Shown one piece after another: positions 1 through 7,614 of a stretch of DNA of 64,000 nucleotides. The number at the start of each line of letters is the position of its first letter. The stretch's first letter is position 1. The DNA is from Caulobacter sp. 17J65-9 (lineage in GTDB: Bacteria > Pseudomonadota > Alphaproteobacteria > Caulobacterales > Caulobacteraceae). The DNA lies in contig NZ_JAAIVC010000004.1 in NCBI RefSeq assembly GCF_010975005.1, positions 1-64,000 of the forward strand. The letters run 5' to 3'. Under the pieces are notes generated by a model. The model made no database searches and had not been told where the DNA came from. It was given only the letters and a program-made list of their open reading frames with translations. The position numbers and the translations under genes are program-made.

Positions 1-579
1 GGCACGCTGTCGGCGGCGCGGGCTGACGCCGGCGCGCGCCTGGCCGAAGTGGTGATGGGCGAACTGACCCCGCTGAAACTGGAGAAGGCGCGCTTCCGCG
101 TGGCGGTCGAGCCGCTGGCGGCCGAGCGCGCCGGCCCCGACGGCGCCGACCGGATCGAGTTCGAGATCGCCACCAACCCCGGCGCGCCGTTCGGCGGCCT
201 GGGCGCGATCGCCTCGGGCGGCGAACTGGCCCGCTTCGCCCTGGCGCTGAAGGCGGCCCTGGCCGGCCGTGGCGCGGGCGCGACCATGATCTTCGACGAA
301 GTGGATCAAGGCGTCGGCGGCGCCGTGGCCGACGCGGTGGGCCTGCGCCTGAAGCGCCTGGCCGGCGCCGGCCAGGTGCTGGTGGTCACGCACTCGCCCC
401 AAGTGGCCGCCCGCGGCGACGCCCACTGGAAGGTGGCCAAGCGCGAAGCTTCCGGCGTCGTGCGCACCTCGGTGGCCACCCTGACCGCCGAGGAGCGCCT
501 GGAAGAGCTGGCGAGAATGCTGGCTGGCGCCGAGGTCACCGAAGCCGCGCGAGCGGCGGCGCGGGCGCTGATGGCGTGA
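1..579 (+). CDS. recN: DNA repair protein RecN, C-terminal part
   Basis: This is the last 192 residues of RecN, an SMC-like ATPase that acts early in recombinational double-strand break repair. The reading frame is open from base 1, so the start and Walker A lie outside the window. Visible are the ABC signature region (ASGGELARFALALK), Walker B with the catalytic glutamate (TMIFDEVDQGVGG) and the H-loop histidine (VVTHSPQVAARG), in the order expected for the C-terminal ATPase lobe. The protein ends normally at a TGA and a palindromic repeat follows 6 bases later. Family assignment is firm; nothing is known here about its upstream neighbour. Confidence 0.95.
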   Translation, partial: GTLSAARADAGARLAEVVMGELTPLKLEKARFRVAVEPLAAERAGPDGADRIEFEIATNPGAPFGGLGAIASGGELARFALALKAALAGRGAGATMIFDEVDQGVGGAVADAVGLRLKRLAGAGQVLVVTHSPQVAARGDAHWKVAKREASGVVRTSVATLTAEERLEELARMLAGAEVTEAARAAARALMA

Positions 580-585
580 GCTTTT

Positions 586-746
586 CTCCTCCCCTGCGGC
601 GGAGCCGCGGGGGAGGGGGACCGCCCGCAGGGCGGTGGTGGGGGCGAGCGGCTGCCGATACGAATAAGGGGCGAACTACGCGTGCGCGGTTCGCCCCCTC
701 CACCATGCTTCGCATGGTCCCCCTCCCCCGCTTCGCAGGGGAGGAG
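586..746. repeat. Intergenic palindromic repeat, CTCCTCCCC-type, copy 1
   Basis: The element is bounded by a perfect 13-bp inverted repeat, CTCCTCCCCTGCG at 586-598 and its complement at 734-746. Inside are two smaller GC-rich hairpins. Its right arm (about 692-746) is nearly identical to the right arm of the element at 31702-31883. It lies between the convergent recN and map genes, so it may also act as a bidirectional transcription end; it has no T-run. Confidence 0.85.
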
Positions 747-750
747 ATGC

Positions 751-1563
751 TTAGAACGTCGGCCGGAACATCGGGCTGGCGGTGAAGATCTCCACGCCGT
801 CCTCGGTCACGGCGACCGAGTGCTCGCACTGCGACGACAGCGACTTGTCACGGGTCACCGCGGTCCAGCCGTCGTTCAGCACCTTCACCTGCGGCTTGCC
901 CAGGTTCACCATCGGCTCGACGGTGAAGAACATGCCCGGCTTCAGCACCGCGCCTTCGCCCTTGCGGCCGAAGTGCAGGACGTTGGGGTTGTCGTGGAAC
1001 ACCCGGCCCAGGCCGTGGCCGCAGAAGTCGCGCACCACCGAGCAGCGCTGGCTTTCGACGTACTGCTGGATGGCCCAGCCGATGTCGCCGAAGGTGTTCC
1101 CGGGCTTCACCTGGGCCAGGCCCAGGTCCAGCGCCTCGTAGGTGATGTCGATCAGGCGGCGCGCCTTGGGCGCGATCTCGCCGACCGGGTACATGCGGCT
1201 GGTGTCGCCGTGCCAGCCGTCGACGATGACGGTGACGTCGATGTTGACGATGTCGCCTTCGCGCAGGTTCCGCTCGCCCGGAATGCCGTGGCAGACCACG
1301 TGGTTGGGGCTGATGCAGACCGTGTGGTGGTAGCCGCGATAGCCGAGGCAGGCCGGCAGGCCGCCGTGGTCCAGCACGAAGTCGCGGGCCAGCTTGTCCA
1401 GCGCCTCGGTGTTCGCCCCCGGCACGACGTGGGGGGTGAGCATGTCCAGGCAGTCCGCCGCCAGCTTGCCGGCGCGGCGCATGCCCTCGAAGTCCTCGGG
1501 CTTGTGCAGCTTGATGCCGTTGGTGCGGGTGGTCGCTTCGGCGGACGCTTCGACGGTTTCCAT
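751..1563 (-). CDS. map: Type I methionine aminopeptidase
   Basis: Cytosolic enzyme that removes the initiator methionine from nascent proteins. The 270-residue product has the family's metal ligands in order: Asp in NIDVTV, Asp in HGDTSRMY, His in GHGLGRVFH, Glu in TVEPM and Glu in QCEHSVAV. The substrate-pocket His of YHHTVC is also present. About 25 residues precede the catalytic domain, a modest extension compared with the E. coli enzyme. The ATG at 1563 is the natural start; sfsA begins upstream on the same strand and ends 16 bases before it, so the two are probably co-transcribed. Confidence 0.96.
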   Translation of the reverse strand: METVEASAEATTRTNGIKLHKPEDFEGMRRAGKLAADCLDMLTPHVVPGANTEALDKLARDFVLDHGGLPACLGYRGYHHTVCISPNHVVCHGIPGERNLREGDIVNIDVTVIVDGWHGDTSRMYPVGEIAPKARRLIDITYEALDLGLAQVKPGNTFGDIGWAIQQYVESQRCSVVRDFCGHGLGRVFHDNPNVLHFGRKGEGAVLKPGMFFTVEPMVNLGKPQVKVLNDGWTAVTRDKSLSSQCEHSVAVTEDGVEIFTASPMFRPTF

Positions 1564-1579
1564 GACGGCTTCCGGTGAC

Positions 1580-2287
1580 TTACGGGCGCGACCGCCAGCG
1601 GAGCGGACGCTCCAGGCGGATGGCTTCGGGGCTCAGATGGCATCCGTAGCACAGAACTTCCACCCCCCGCGCGGCTGCGTCGCGCAGGGCCGGGCCATAG
1701 GCGCGGTCGATGTCGTCGGCCGTGTCGAACAGATCGCAGTCGGTGCGCTGGATCACGAACAGCATGACCGCCCGATGGCCCGCCTCGACCATGCGCTCCA
1801 GCGCCTTCAGGTGCTTCACGCCGCGCACCGTGACGCAGTCGGGAAACTCCGACACGCCCGGCTCGCGCAGGAAGTGGCTGTTCTTGATCTCGACGTAGCA
1901 GGGCGCCCGCGCGTCGTCCTCCAGCAGGATGTCGATGCGGCTGTCCGTGTCGTACTTCACCTCGCGCCGCAGCCGGGCGTAGCCGGCCAGCTCCGGGATC
2001 AGGCCGGCGGCGATGGCCTCCGCGCCCAGCCGGTTGGGATGCATGGTGTTGACCCCGACCAGGCCCGGGCCGGCCTCCACCATCTCCAGCGTGTGGGCCA
2101 GCTTGCGCTTGGGATCGTCGCTCTTCGACAGCCAGACCGCCTGGCCCGGCGCCTTCAGGCCCAGCATGGCGCCCGGATTGGGCACGTGGGCGGTGACCAG
2201 CCCGCCGCCGTCCAGCTCGACGTCGGCGAAGAAGCGCTTGTAGCGCTGGACCAGGCGGCCGCGGACCAGGGGGGAGGCGAATTGCAT
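1580..2287 (-). CDS. sfsA: SfsA family protein (sugar fermentation stimulation)
   Basis: A 235-residue SfsA homolog. The family was named from E. coli, where overexpression affects maltose metabolism; its fold has an OB-like N-terminal part and a nuclease-like C-terminal part, and its true activity is unsettled. Recognisable blocks are PLVRGRLVQRYKRFFADV near the N-terminus, THVPNPGAM, GVNTMHPNRL, YVEIKNSHFL and ALRDAAARGVEVLCYGC near the end. The charged residues of the YVEIKN block are those compared with the nuclease core. It precedes map by 16 bases on the same strand, giving a two-gene unit. Confidence 0.93.
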   Translation of the reverse strand: MQFASPLVRGRLVQRYKRFFADVELDGGGLVTAHVPNPGAMLGLKAPGQAVWLSKSDDPKRKLAHTLEMVEAGPGLVGVNTMHPNRLGAEAIAAGLIPELAGYARLRREVKYDTDSRIDILLEDDARAPCYVEIKNSHFLREPGVSEFPDCVTVRGVKHLKALERMVEAGHRAVMLFVIQRTDCDLFDTADDIDRAYGPALRDAAARGVEVLCYGCHLSPEAIRLERPLRWRSRP

Positions 2288-2390
2288 GGCTGGGTGTTAG
2301 CCCCCACTATTCGTCCCGTCATCCCCGCCTGACGACGCGGCCCGCCCGCGCCGGAGCGAAGCGAGCCCCGTGTCTTTGCGAAACGAAACG

Positions 2391-3143
2391 ATGTCCGACC
2401 AGCCCAGCGCCGCCGTCCTGATCATCGGCGACGAAATCCTCTCCGGCCGCACCCAGGACACCAACCTCAACGTCATCGCCCGCTTTCTGGCCGACCTGGG
2501 CGTCGACCTGCAGGAGGCCCGCACTGTCGGCGACGGCCACGACCGGATCGTGGAGGCGCTCGACGCCCTGCGCGCCCGCTACGACTACGTGATCACCACC
2601 GGCGGCATCGGCCCGACCCACGACGACGTCACGGCCGAAGCGGTGGCGGCGGCCTTCGGCGTGGACCTGCCGTTCCACCCCGAGGCCCTGGCCATCCTCG
2701 AGCGGCGCTATGACGGCGACTTCAACGCCGCGCGGCGGCGCATGGCGCGCATCCCGCAAGGGGCGACCCTGATCCGCAATCCGGTCAGCGACGCGCCGGG
2801 CTTCCAGATCGACAACGTCTTCGTCCTGGCCGGCGTGCCGCAGATCATGACGGCCATGCTGGACGACGTGCGCCCGCGGATGCGGACCGGGCGGGTGAAG
2901 GTCGAACGCGCGGCGGTGGTGAGCGGGGCAGGGGAGGGCCTGCTGGCCGCCCCGCTCGAGGCGGCGGCCCGGGCTCGCCCCGACCTGTCCTTCGGCAGCT
3001 ACCCCCGCTTCGCCGAGGGCGGCTGGGGCGTGAAACTGGTCGTCGGAGGTCGAGACGTCGCGGCGGTGGACGCGGCCACGCGGGAGCTGCTCGACCTGCT
3101 GCGCGAAGCCGGCGTGCCGAAGGCGGAGGTCGTGGACGCCTGA
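2391..3143 (+). CDS. CinA-like molybdopterin-binding domain protein
   Basis: A 250-residue protein of the MoaB/MogA-fold family seen in the N-terminal half of CinA. The motifs IIGDEILSGRTQDTN and ITTGGIGPTHDDVTAEA mark the phosphate-binding and substrate loop of that fold. It lacks the separate C-terminal nicotinamide-nucleotide amidase domain of full CinA, as many alphaproteobacterial versions do, so it should not be called a competence protein on this basis. The ATG at 2391 is preferred to an in-frame GTG at 2370 because homology begins at once after it. The substrate is unknown; ADP-ribose pyrophosphatase activity has been reported for CinA relatives. Confidence 0.88.
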   Translation: MSDQPSAAVLIIGDEILSGRTQDTNLNVIARFLADLGVDLQEARTVGDGHDRIVEALDALRARYDYVITTGGIGPTHDDVTAEAVAAAFGVDLPFHPEALAILERRYDGDFNAARRRMARIPQGATLIRNPVSDAPGFQIDNVFVLAGVPQIMTAMLDDVRPRMRTGRVKVERAAVVSGAGEGLLAAPLEAAARARPDLSFGSYPRFAEGGWGVKLVVGGRDVAAVDAATRELLDLLREAGVPKAEVVDA

Positions 3144-3288
3144 GGACTCGCGAGCGCCACGCGGGGTGCGTCCGCCGCGCCACAGACGCTGAGCTCCGAC
3201 GTCCTCGCGCGCAACCGGCGCCGAGTCGCGGAGGTTTGTACCTCAATGCGAGCGTAGGGGGCGCGCCGCCTGTAGGAGGGAGCGCCCA

Positions 3289-4608
3289 GTGTCCAGTCTC
3301 GTACGTCGGTCCGTATCCGTCGCCGCCCTGATCGGGGGCGCGTCGCTCCTCGCGGGTCAGGCCCAGGCGGCCGGCTTCTACATCCAGGAACAGTCCGTGC
3401 GCGGCCTCGGCCGGGCCTTTTCCGGCGAGGCGGCCGACGCTGGCCCGGCCTCGCTGTGGTGGAACCCCGCCGCGATCGGCGGCGCCCCGCGCGAGGTCTA
3501 CGCCGGCGTGTTCGGCGTCCTGCCGGAGACCAAGGTCGACGACCAGGGCTCGACCATCGACCGGCCGGTGGTGCCGGTCGCGCCGGTGGGCGGCCAGCCC
3601 CGCGCGTTCGGCCCGCTGCTGAACGGCGTCGTGCCGAACCTGGCCGTCTCCACGCCGGTCGGCGACAAGTTCGCCCTGGGCCTGTCGGTCAACGCGCCCT
3701 TCAACTTCACCACCAAGTACAGCTTCGACTCGTGGGCCCGCTACGAGGCGGTGAAGTCGCGCCTGAACACGGTCGACATCCAGATGACCGGCGCCTGGCG
3801 GATCACTGACGCCTGGACCGTGGCCCTCGCCGCCGACGCCCAGTACGCCGACGCGACCCTTTCGAACGCTTCGCCCAACCTGCCGACGGTTGTGGGCGGC
3901 CGTCTGGTGATCCCGAACGACGCCTTCGTCGAGCTGTCGGGCGACGGCTGGGAGTGGGGCTGGACGGCCGGCGTGATGGGCAAGATCGGCTCCGTCGACA
4001 TCGGCGCGAGCTACCGGTCGAGCCTGGACCATGAACTCGACGGCACCGCCACCTTCACCAACTTCCTCGGGTCGCTGGCCGGCCAGAACGGCGCCCGCTC
4101 GGCGACCGCCACCTTCTCCACGCCGTGGATCGCCACCCTGGGCGGGCGCTGGGCGGCGACCGACCAGGCCACCATCAGCCTGCAGGTGCAGGAGGTCGGC
4201 TGGAGCGAGTTCGACGCCATCCGCATCGACCTGGGGACGACGCAGCAGGTGTCGCCGCAGGACTATGACGACACCACCACCGTGGCGCTGGGCGTGGACT
4301 ACGCCTTCACGCCGACGGTGACCGGCCGCGCGGGCATCCAGTACGACCCGACGCCGACGCCCGACGGCAACCGCTCGCCGCGCGTGCCCGACGGCGACCG
4401 CCTGCTGTTCGGCGTCGGCGGCACCTTCACCCCGGTCGAGAACGTGCTGGTCGACGCGGGCCTGGCCTACGTCCACTTCGACGAGTCGAACATCAACCGC
4501 GAGACCACCTTCTACGAGGGTACGCCCGCCGCCACGCCGGTGGTGCTGGCGGGCACCGTGGAGGGCCACGCCGTGGTCATGGCCGTCGGCGGGCGCTGGC
4601 GGTTCTGA
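3289..4608 (+). CDS. OmpP1/FadL-family outer-membrane transporter
   Basis: A 439-residue outer-membrane beta-barrel of the FadL family, which carries long-chain fatty acids or other hydrophobic compounds across the outer membrane. A signal peptide of about 27 residues ends in AQA, and the mature protein starts AGFYIQEQSVRGLGRAFSG, matching the FadL N-terminal plug region. NPAAIGG follows, and the C-terminus (VVMAVGGRWRF) ends in Phe, as outer-membrane barrels do. A GTG start is preceded by a clear AGGAGGG ribosome-binding site about 10 bases upstream. A strong hairpin terminator follows at 4632. Substrate cannot be read from the sequence. Confidence 0.93.
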   Translation: MSSLVRRSVSVAALIGGASLLAGQAQAAGFYIQEQSVRGLGRAFSGEAADAGPASLWWNPAAIGGAPREVYAGVFGVLPETKVDDQGSTIDRPVVPVAPVGGQPRAFGPLLNGVVPNLAVSTPVGDKFALGLSVNAPFNFTTKYSFDSWARYEAVKSRLNTVDIQMTGAWRITDAWTVALAADAQYADATLSNASPNLPTVVGGRLVIPNDAFVELSGDGWEWGWTAGVMGKIGSVDIGASYRSSLDHELDGTATFTNFLGSLAGQNGARSATATFSTPWIATLGGRWAATDQATISLQVQEVGWSEFDAIRIDLGTTQQVSPQDYDDTTTVALGVDYAFTPTVTGRAGIQYDPTPTPDGNRSPRVPDGDRLLFGVGGTFTPVENVLVDAGLAYVHFDESNINRETTFYEGTPAATPVVLAGTVEGHAVVMAVGGRWRF

Positions 4609-4631
4609 GGGCGCGGGCGTCGGGCCAAAAG

Positions 4632-4664
4632 AAAAGGCGGCGAGATCGCTCTCGCCGCCTTTTT
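4632..4664. terminator. Bidirectional rho-independent terminator
   Basis: Inverted repeat AAAAGGCGGCGAG ... CTCGCCGCCTTTTT with a six-base loop. The A-run on one side and the T-run on the other let it end both the porin gene (plus strand) and the helicase gene (minus strand), which converge here. Confidence 0.93.
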
Positions 4665-4680
4665 GCTTTGCAGGGACTGA

Positions 4681-6177
4681 TCAGTCCGCCGCGTTACGAC
4701 GGCCCTGGCCGCCGCCGCCGCCGCCGCCGTTCCCGCCGCCCTGGCCGAAGCGACGGCGCTTGGGACGGTAGCTGCCGCCGCGCTTGGGAGCGCGCTGGCC
4801 TTCGGGACGGCCGCCTTCCGGCTTGGCCGCGCCGAACTCGCCGGCCATCGGGTCGTACTTGGCCCGCGGCGCGCCTTCAGCGTGGTGGGTGCGGTCGCGC
4901 CCTTCGGCGTGGTGGGTGCGGTCGCGCTTGGGACGACCCTGGCCGCGCGGCTGCTCCACGAGCTCCGGGGTCTTGGGCTTGCGGCCCGGATTGGCGGCCA
5001 GGATGGCCGCGTCCAGGGCGCCCAGCGCGCGGTCGTTGCGACGATCCCACGAGGGGATGGTCTGGCGGGTGACGCGCTGGATGTCCTTCAGCAGCTTGCG
5101 CTCGTCGTCGGCCACCAGGCTGACGGCCACGCCCGAGGCGCCGGCGCGCGCGGTGCGGCCGATGCGGTGGACGTAGGCTTCCGGCACGTAGGGCAGTTCG
5201 AAGTTGACCACGTGGGTGACGCCGTCGACGTCGATGCCGCGGGCGGCGATGTCGGTCGCCACCAGGGCGCGGACGCGGCCGTCCTTGAAGGCCTGGAGGG
5301 CGCGCTCGCGCTGGGCCTGGCTCTTGTTGCCGTGGATGGCCGCCGCTTCGACGCCGCCAGCCTCGAGATAGGCCGCGACCTTGTCCGCGCCGTGCTTGGT
5401 CTTGGTGAAGACCAGGGTGCGGGTGAACTTCGGATCCGAGAACAGCTCCGACAGCAGGGCGCGCTTGCGCACCTGCTCGACGAACAGCACCTGCTGCTCG
5501 ACCTTTTCGGCGGTGGTCGCGGCCGGCTTCACTTCGACCTTGGCCGGGTCCTTCAGCAGCTCGCCGGCCAGCTTGCCGATCTCGCCCGGCATGGTGGCCG
5601 AGAAGAACAGGTTCTGGCGGTTCTTCGACAGCTTGGCGACGACCTGGCGGATCGGCTTCACGAAGCCGAGGTCGAGCATCTGGTCGGCCTCGTCGAGCAC
5701 GAAGATCTCGGTGGCCGAGACGTCGATGGTCCGCTGCGACATGTGGTCGAGCAGGCGGCCGGGGGTGGCCACCAGCACGTCCACGCCACGCGACATGGCG
5801 CGCTCCTGCGGGCCGTACTTCACGCCGCCGAACACCACCGCGACGCTCATGCCGAGGTTGCGGCCGTAGGACTTGAAGCTCTCGGCGATCTGGCTGGCCA
5901 GTTCGCGGGTGGGCGACAGGATCAGCGCCCGGCAGGTGCGCGGCAGCGGCGCCTTACGGTCGGCCGCCAGGCGGTGCAGCATCGGCAGGGCGAAGGCCGC
6001 GGTCTTGCCGGTGCCGGTCTGGGCGATGCCCAGCAGGTCGCGGCCGGAGGCCACCAGCGGGATGGCCTGGGTCTGGATCGGGGTCGGCGTCTCGTAGCCT
6101 TCCTGGGCCAGGGCCTGGAGGATGGGTTTCGACAGGCCGAGGTCTTGGAACGTCTTCAAAATGAATGTCTTTCGCAT
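4681..6177 (-). CDS. DEAD-box ATP-dependent RNA helicase (RhlE-like)
   Basis: A 498-residue RNA helicase. It shows all core motifs in order: Q motif (TPTPIQTQAIP), motif I (AQTGTGKT), Ia (PTRELASQ), Ib (TPGRLLDH), II (DEAD), III (SAT), V (ATDIAARGID) and VI (HRIGRTARAG). After the core is a basic, Gly-, Arg- and His-rich tail of about 110 residues that ends in a run of glycines, suited to RNA binding. The tail contains a nine-residue tandem repeat (RDRTHHAEG). The ATG at 6177 is chosen because homology to RhlE proteins starts within ten residues; the open frame extends much further upstream without family similarity. Likely roles are rRNA maturation or mRNA decay. Confidence 0.93.
   Translation of the reverse strand: MRKTFILKTFQDLGLSKPILQALAQEGYETPTPIQTQAIPLVASGRDLLGIAQTGTGKTAAFALPMLHRLAADRKAPLPRTCRALILSPTRELASQIAESFKSYGRNLGMSVAVVFGGVKYGPQERAMSRGVDVLVATPGRLLDHMSQRTIDVSATEIFVLDEADQMLDLGFVKPIRQVVAKLSKNRQNLFFSATMPGEIGKLAGELLKDPAKVEVKPAATTAEKVEQQVLFVEQVRKRALLSELFSDPKFTRTLVFTKTKHGADKVAAYLEAGGVEAAAIHGNKSQAQRERALQAFKDGRVRALVATDIAARGIDVDGVTHVVNFELPYVPEAYVHRIGRTARAGASGVAVSLVADDERKLLKDIQRVTRQTIPSWDRRNDRALGALDAAILAANPGRKPKTPELVEQPRGQGRPKRDRTHHAEGRDRTHHAEGAPRAKYDPMAGEFGAAKPEGGRPEGQRAPKRGGSYRPKRRRFGQGGGNGGGGGGGQGRRNAAD
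4874..4927 (-). repeat. 27-bp in-frame tandem duplication in helicase tail
   Basis: Two adjacent 27-bp units (4874-4900 and 4901-4927) differ at one base (4879 versus 4906). They encode two copies of RDRTHHAEG in the basic tail of the helicase. Being a multiple of three, copy-number change would keep the frame. Confidence 0.9.
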
Positions 6178-6306
6178 GCGCCGGACGCGCGAACGCGCCG
6201 GCGTCCCCGCTGGCTCGAAGGATTCCGAGCGTCGGGGCGTTTCGGGGCGACGCCCCGCGTGCATGGGCGATCGAAGATTTGGATGGATACGGCGCTCGAC
6301 AGGCAA

Positions 6307-6326
6307 GTCGACGAAGCGTCGTCGAC
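6307..6326 (-). promoter_or_regulatory. Hairpin in the helicase leader
   Basis: A perfect 8-bp stem (GTCGACGA at 6307-6314, complement at 6319-6326) with a four-base loop lies in the 293-base gap between the helicase start and the small gene upstream. A second stem, GGGGCGT/ACGCCCC, lies at about 6234-6256. The rest of the gap (6178-6470) holds no convincing gene. The hairpins would be in the 5' leader of the helicase mRNA; a regulatory role is inferred. Confidence 0.45.
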
Positions 6327-6470
6327 CCTCACGCGGCTGGAGCACCGGAGGCTCGCAAAATGCGATGGGGGCCAAATGGACCCTGACGGTCGGAAAGTCA
6401 AGAAAAGCGGCGCGGCGGTCGGCGCGCACCCGTCGCCTGCCGGGCGCCGCCGCGCGACGCGAACGTCGGC

Positions 6471-6746
6471 TCAGCCCTTGGCGATGAGCGAAGCGAGGCC
6501 TTCCATCTCCGAATCCGTGAGGACGATGTTGATCGTACAGGTCTGCTCGGCGCCTTGGCCAGCGTACATGTAAATTCGGCTCTCGACATAGCGGACGAGA
6601 GGATCCTCGCCGCCGAGCATGACGTGGTCGCCGGCGGCCGGCAGCAGCGCCGGCAGGGCTTCGGGGCTGAACGCGAACGGCACGTCCAGCCGCTCCGGCA
6701 AGGCGCCGCCCTTGCGGCGATACTGAAACTGTATCTCGTAGCGCAT
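6471..6746 (-). CDS. Hypothetical protein, 91 residues
   Basis: I do not recognise a family. The product begins MRYEIQFQYRRKGGALPERL and looks like a small cytosolic beta-rich domain: it has no signal peptide or membrane segment. The ATG at 6746 has a good upstream purine stretch (GGAAAGG), which supports this start over a longer open frame reaching 7238 on the same strand. A single Cys is present (QTCTINIVLTD). It lies upstream of the helicase on the same strand with a 293-base gap, so co-transcription is possible but not shown. Confidence 0.65.
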   Translation of the reverse strand: MRYEIQFQYRRKGGALPERLDVPFAFSPEALPALLPAAGDHVMLGGEDPLVRYVESRIYMYAGQGAEQTCTINIVLTDSEMEGLASLIAKG

Positions 6747-6908
6747 GAACGCCTTTCCGGGGCAGACGCCCCTGCCGTCGTTTCTCAAGTGGCCTCGCCC
6801 GGCGACGGCGCCAGCAGGCGTGCAATTCCCGCCCTTCGTTACGAACGGTCCACGCGGCCGGGCGTTCTCATCAGAGCCTGATTGATTGACCGGCGGGCTG
6901 GAGCACCG

Positions 6909-7166
6909 ATGGAGCAACAGAGCATCCCCGACCTGGAACAGCGACTCGTGGCGGCTGAGCGGCTCCTGAGCACTTTGGTGGCCGTCCTGTCGGTTCGGGA
7001 CCCCGGTCTGCTCGACGATCTGGAAGCGGTTTTCGCCAAGCCGGAGTTCGCTTCGGACAAGGCGGGCCGAGCGGCGACCGAGACCTGGCGGAGGATCTCT
7101 GGAGGCCTCGCGGCCACCCGATCCCTCGTCCACGGCGACAAGGGACCGTGGCCCGCCGTCGAGTGA
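6909..7166 (+). CDS. Small helical protein, paralog of its downstream neighbour
   Basis: An 85-residue protein with no recognised family. Residues about 9-46 (DLEQRLVAAERLLSTLVAVL...LLDDLEAVF) are predicted amphipathic helix and match a segment in the next gene (DLERRVLAHERVLAVLIAEL...LLLHLQEVF), so the two arose from one ancestor. The ATG at 6909 follows a GGAG at correct spacing; an in-frame TTG lies 27 bases upstream. It is followed after 19 bases by its paralog and then by a desaturase gene, forming a likely three-gene unit. No function can be given. Confidence 0.68.
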   Translation: MEQQSIPDLEQRLVAAERLLSTLVAVLSVRDPGLLDDLEAVFAKPEFASDKAGRAATETWRRISGGLAATRSLVHGDKGPWPAVE

Positions 7167-7185
7167 CGAGTTTGAGGTGCGCATC

Positions 7186-7614
7186 ATGCAAGACGACCCG
7201 CGCGACCAGAGCGAAGGCGAACATGCAAGGCGCGGCACGGCCCAGGAGGACGCCCGCTACGCTGAAACCGATCGCCGCGACGCACGCAACGAAGCCGAGC
7301 GGAAAAGCCGTCTATCGGCGAACCGGGCTCCTGAACCCGCGCCCGCGAGCCCAGTTCCGCCGAAGAGCTTCAAGCCTCGGGAAGAGACCGATCTGGAACG
7401 GCGCGTTCTCGCGCACGAGCGGGTGTTGGCGGTGCTGATCGCCGAACTGGCCCGCGAGCGGCCCGACCTTCTGTTGCATCTACAGGAGGTGTTCTCTCCG
7501 CATCCGCCGCTGGGGGCGTACGAGCAGGATTATACGGACACCGCCGGTTACGCCGACCAATTCATCCACGAAGCCAAGCGCCTATGGGACGCCTGGGACC
7601 ATCGACCCCGCTGA
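7186..7614 (+). CDS. Hypothetical protein with low-complexity N-terminus
   Basis: A 142-residue protein. The first 65 residues are charged and proline-rich (many Asp, Arg, Glu, Ala), and probably disordered. The second half holds the helical segment shared with the preceding gene (about residues 69-108) and a C-terminal part rich in aromatic residues. The ATG at 7186 follows GAGG at eight bases; a GTG lies nine bases upstream. Its 3' end overlaps the desaturase gene by 31 bases, which suggests translational coupling. No family recognised. Confidence 0.68.
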   Translation: MQDDPRDQSEGEHARRGTAQEDARYAETDRRDARNEAERKSRLSANRAPEPAPASPVPPKSFKPREETDLERRVLAHERVLAVLIAELARERPDLLLHLQEVFSPHPPLGAYEQDYTDTAGYADQFIHEAKRLWDAWDHRPR

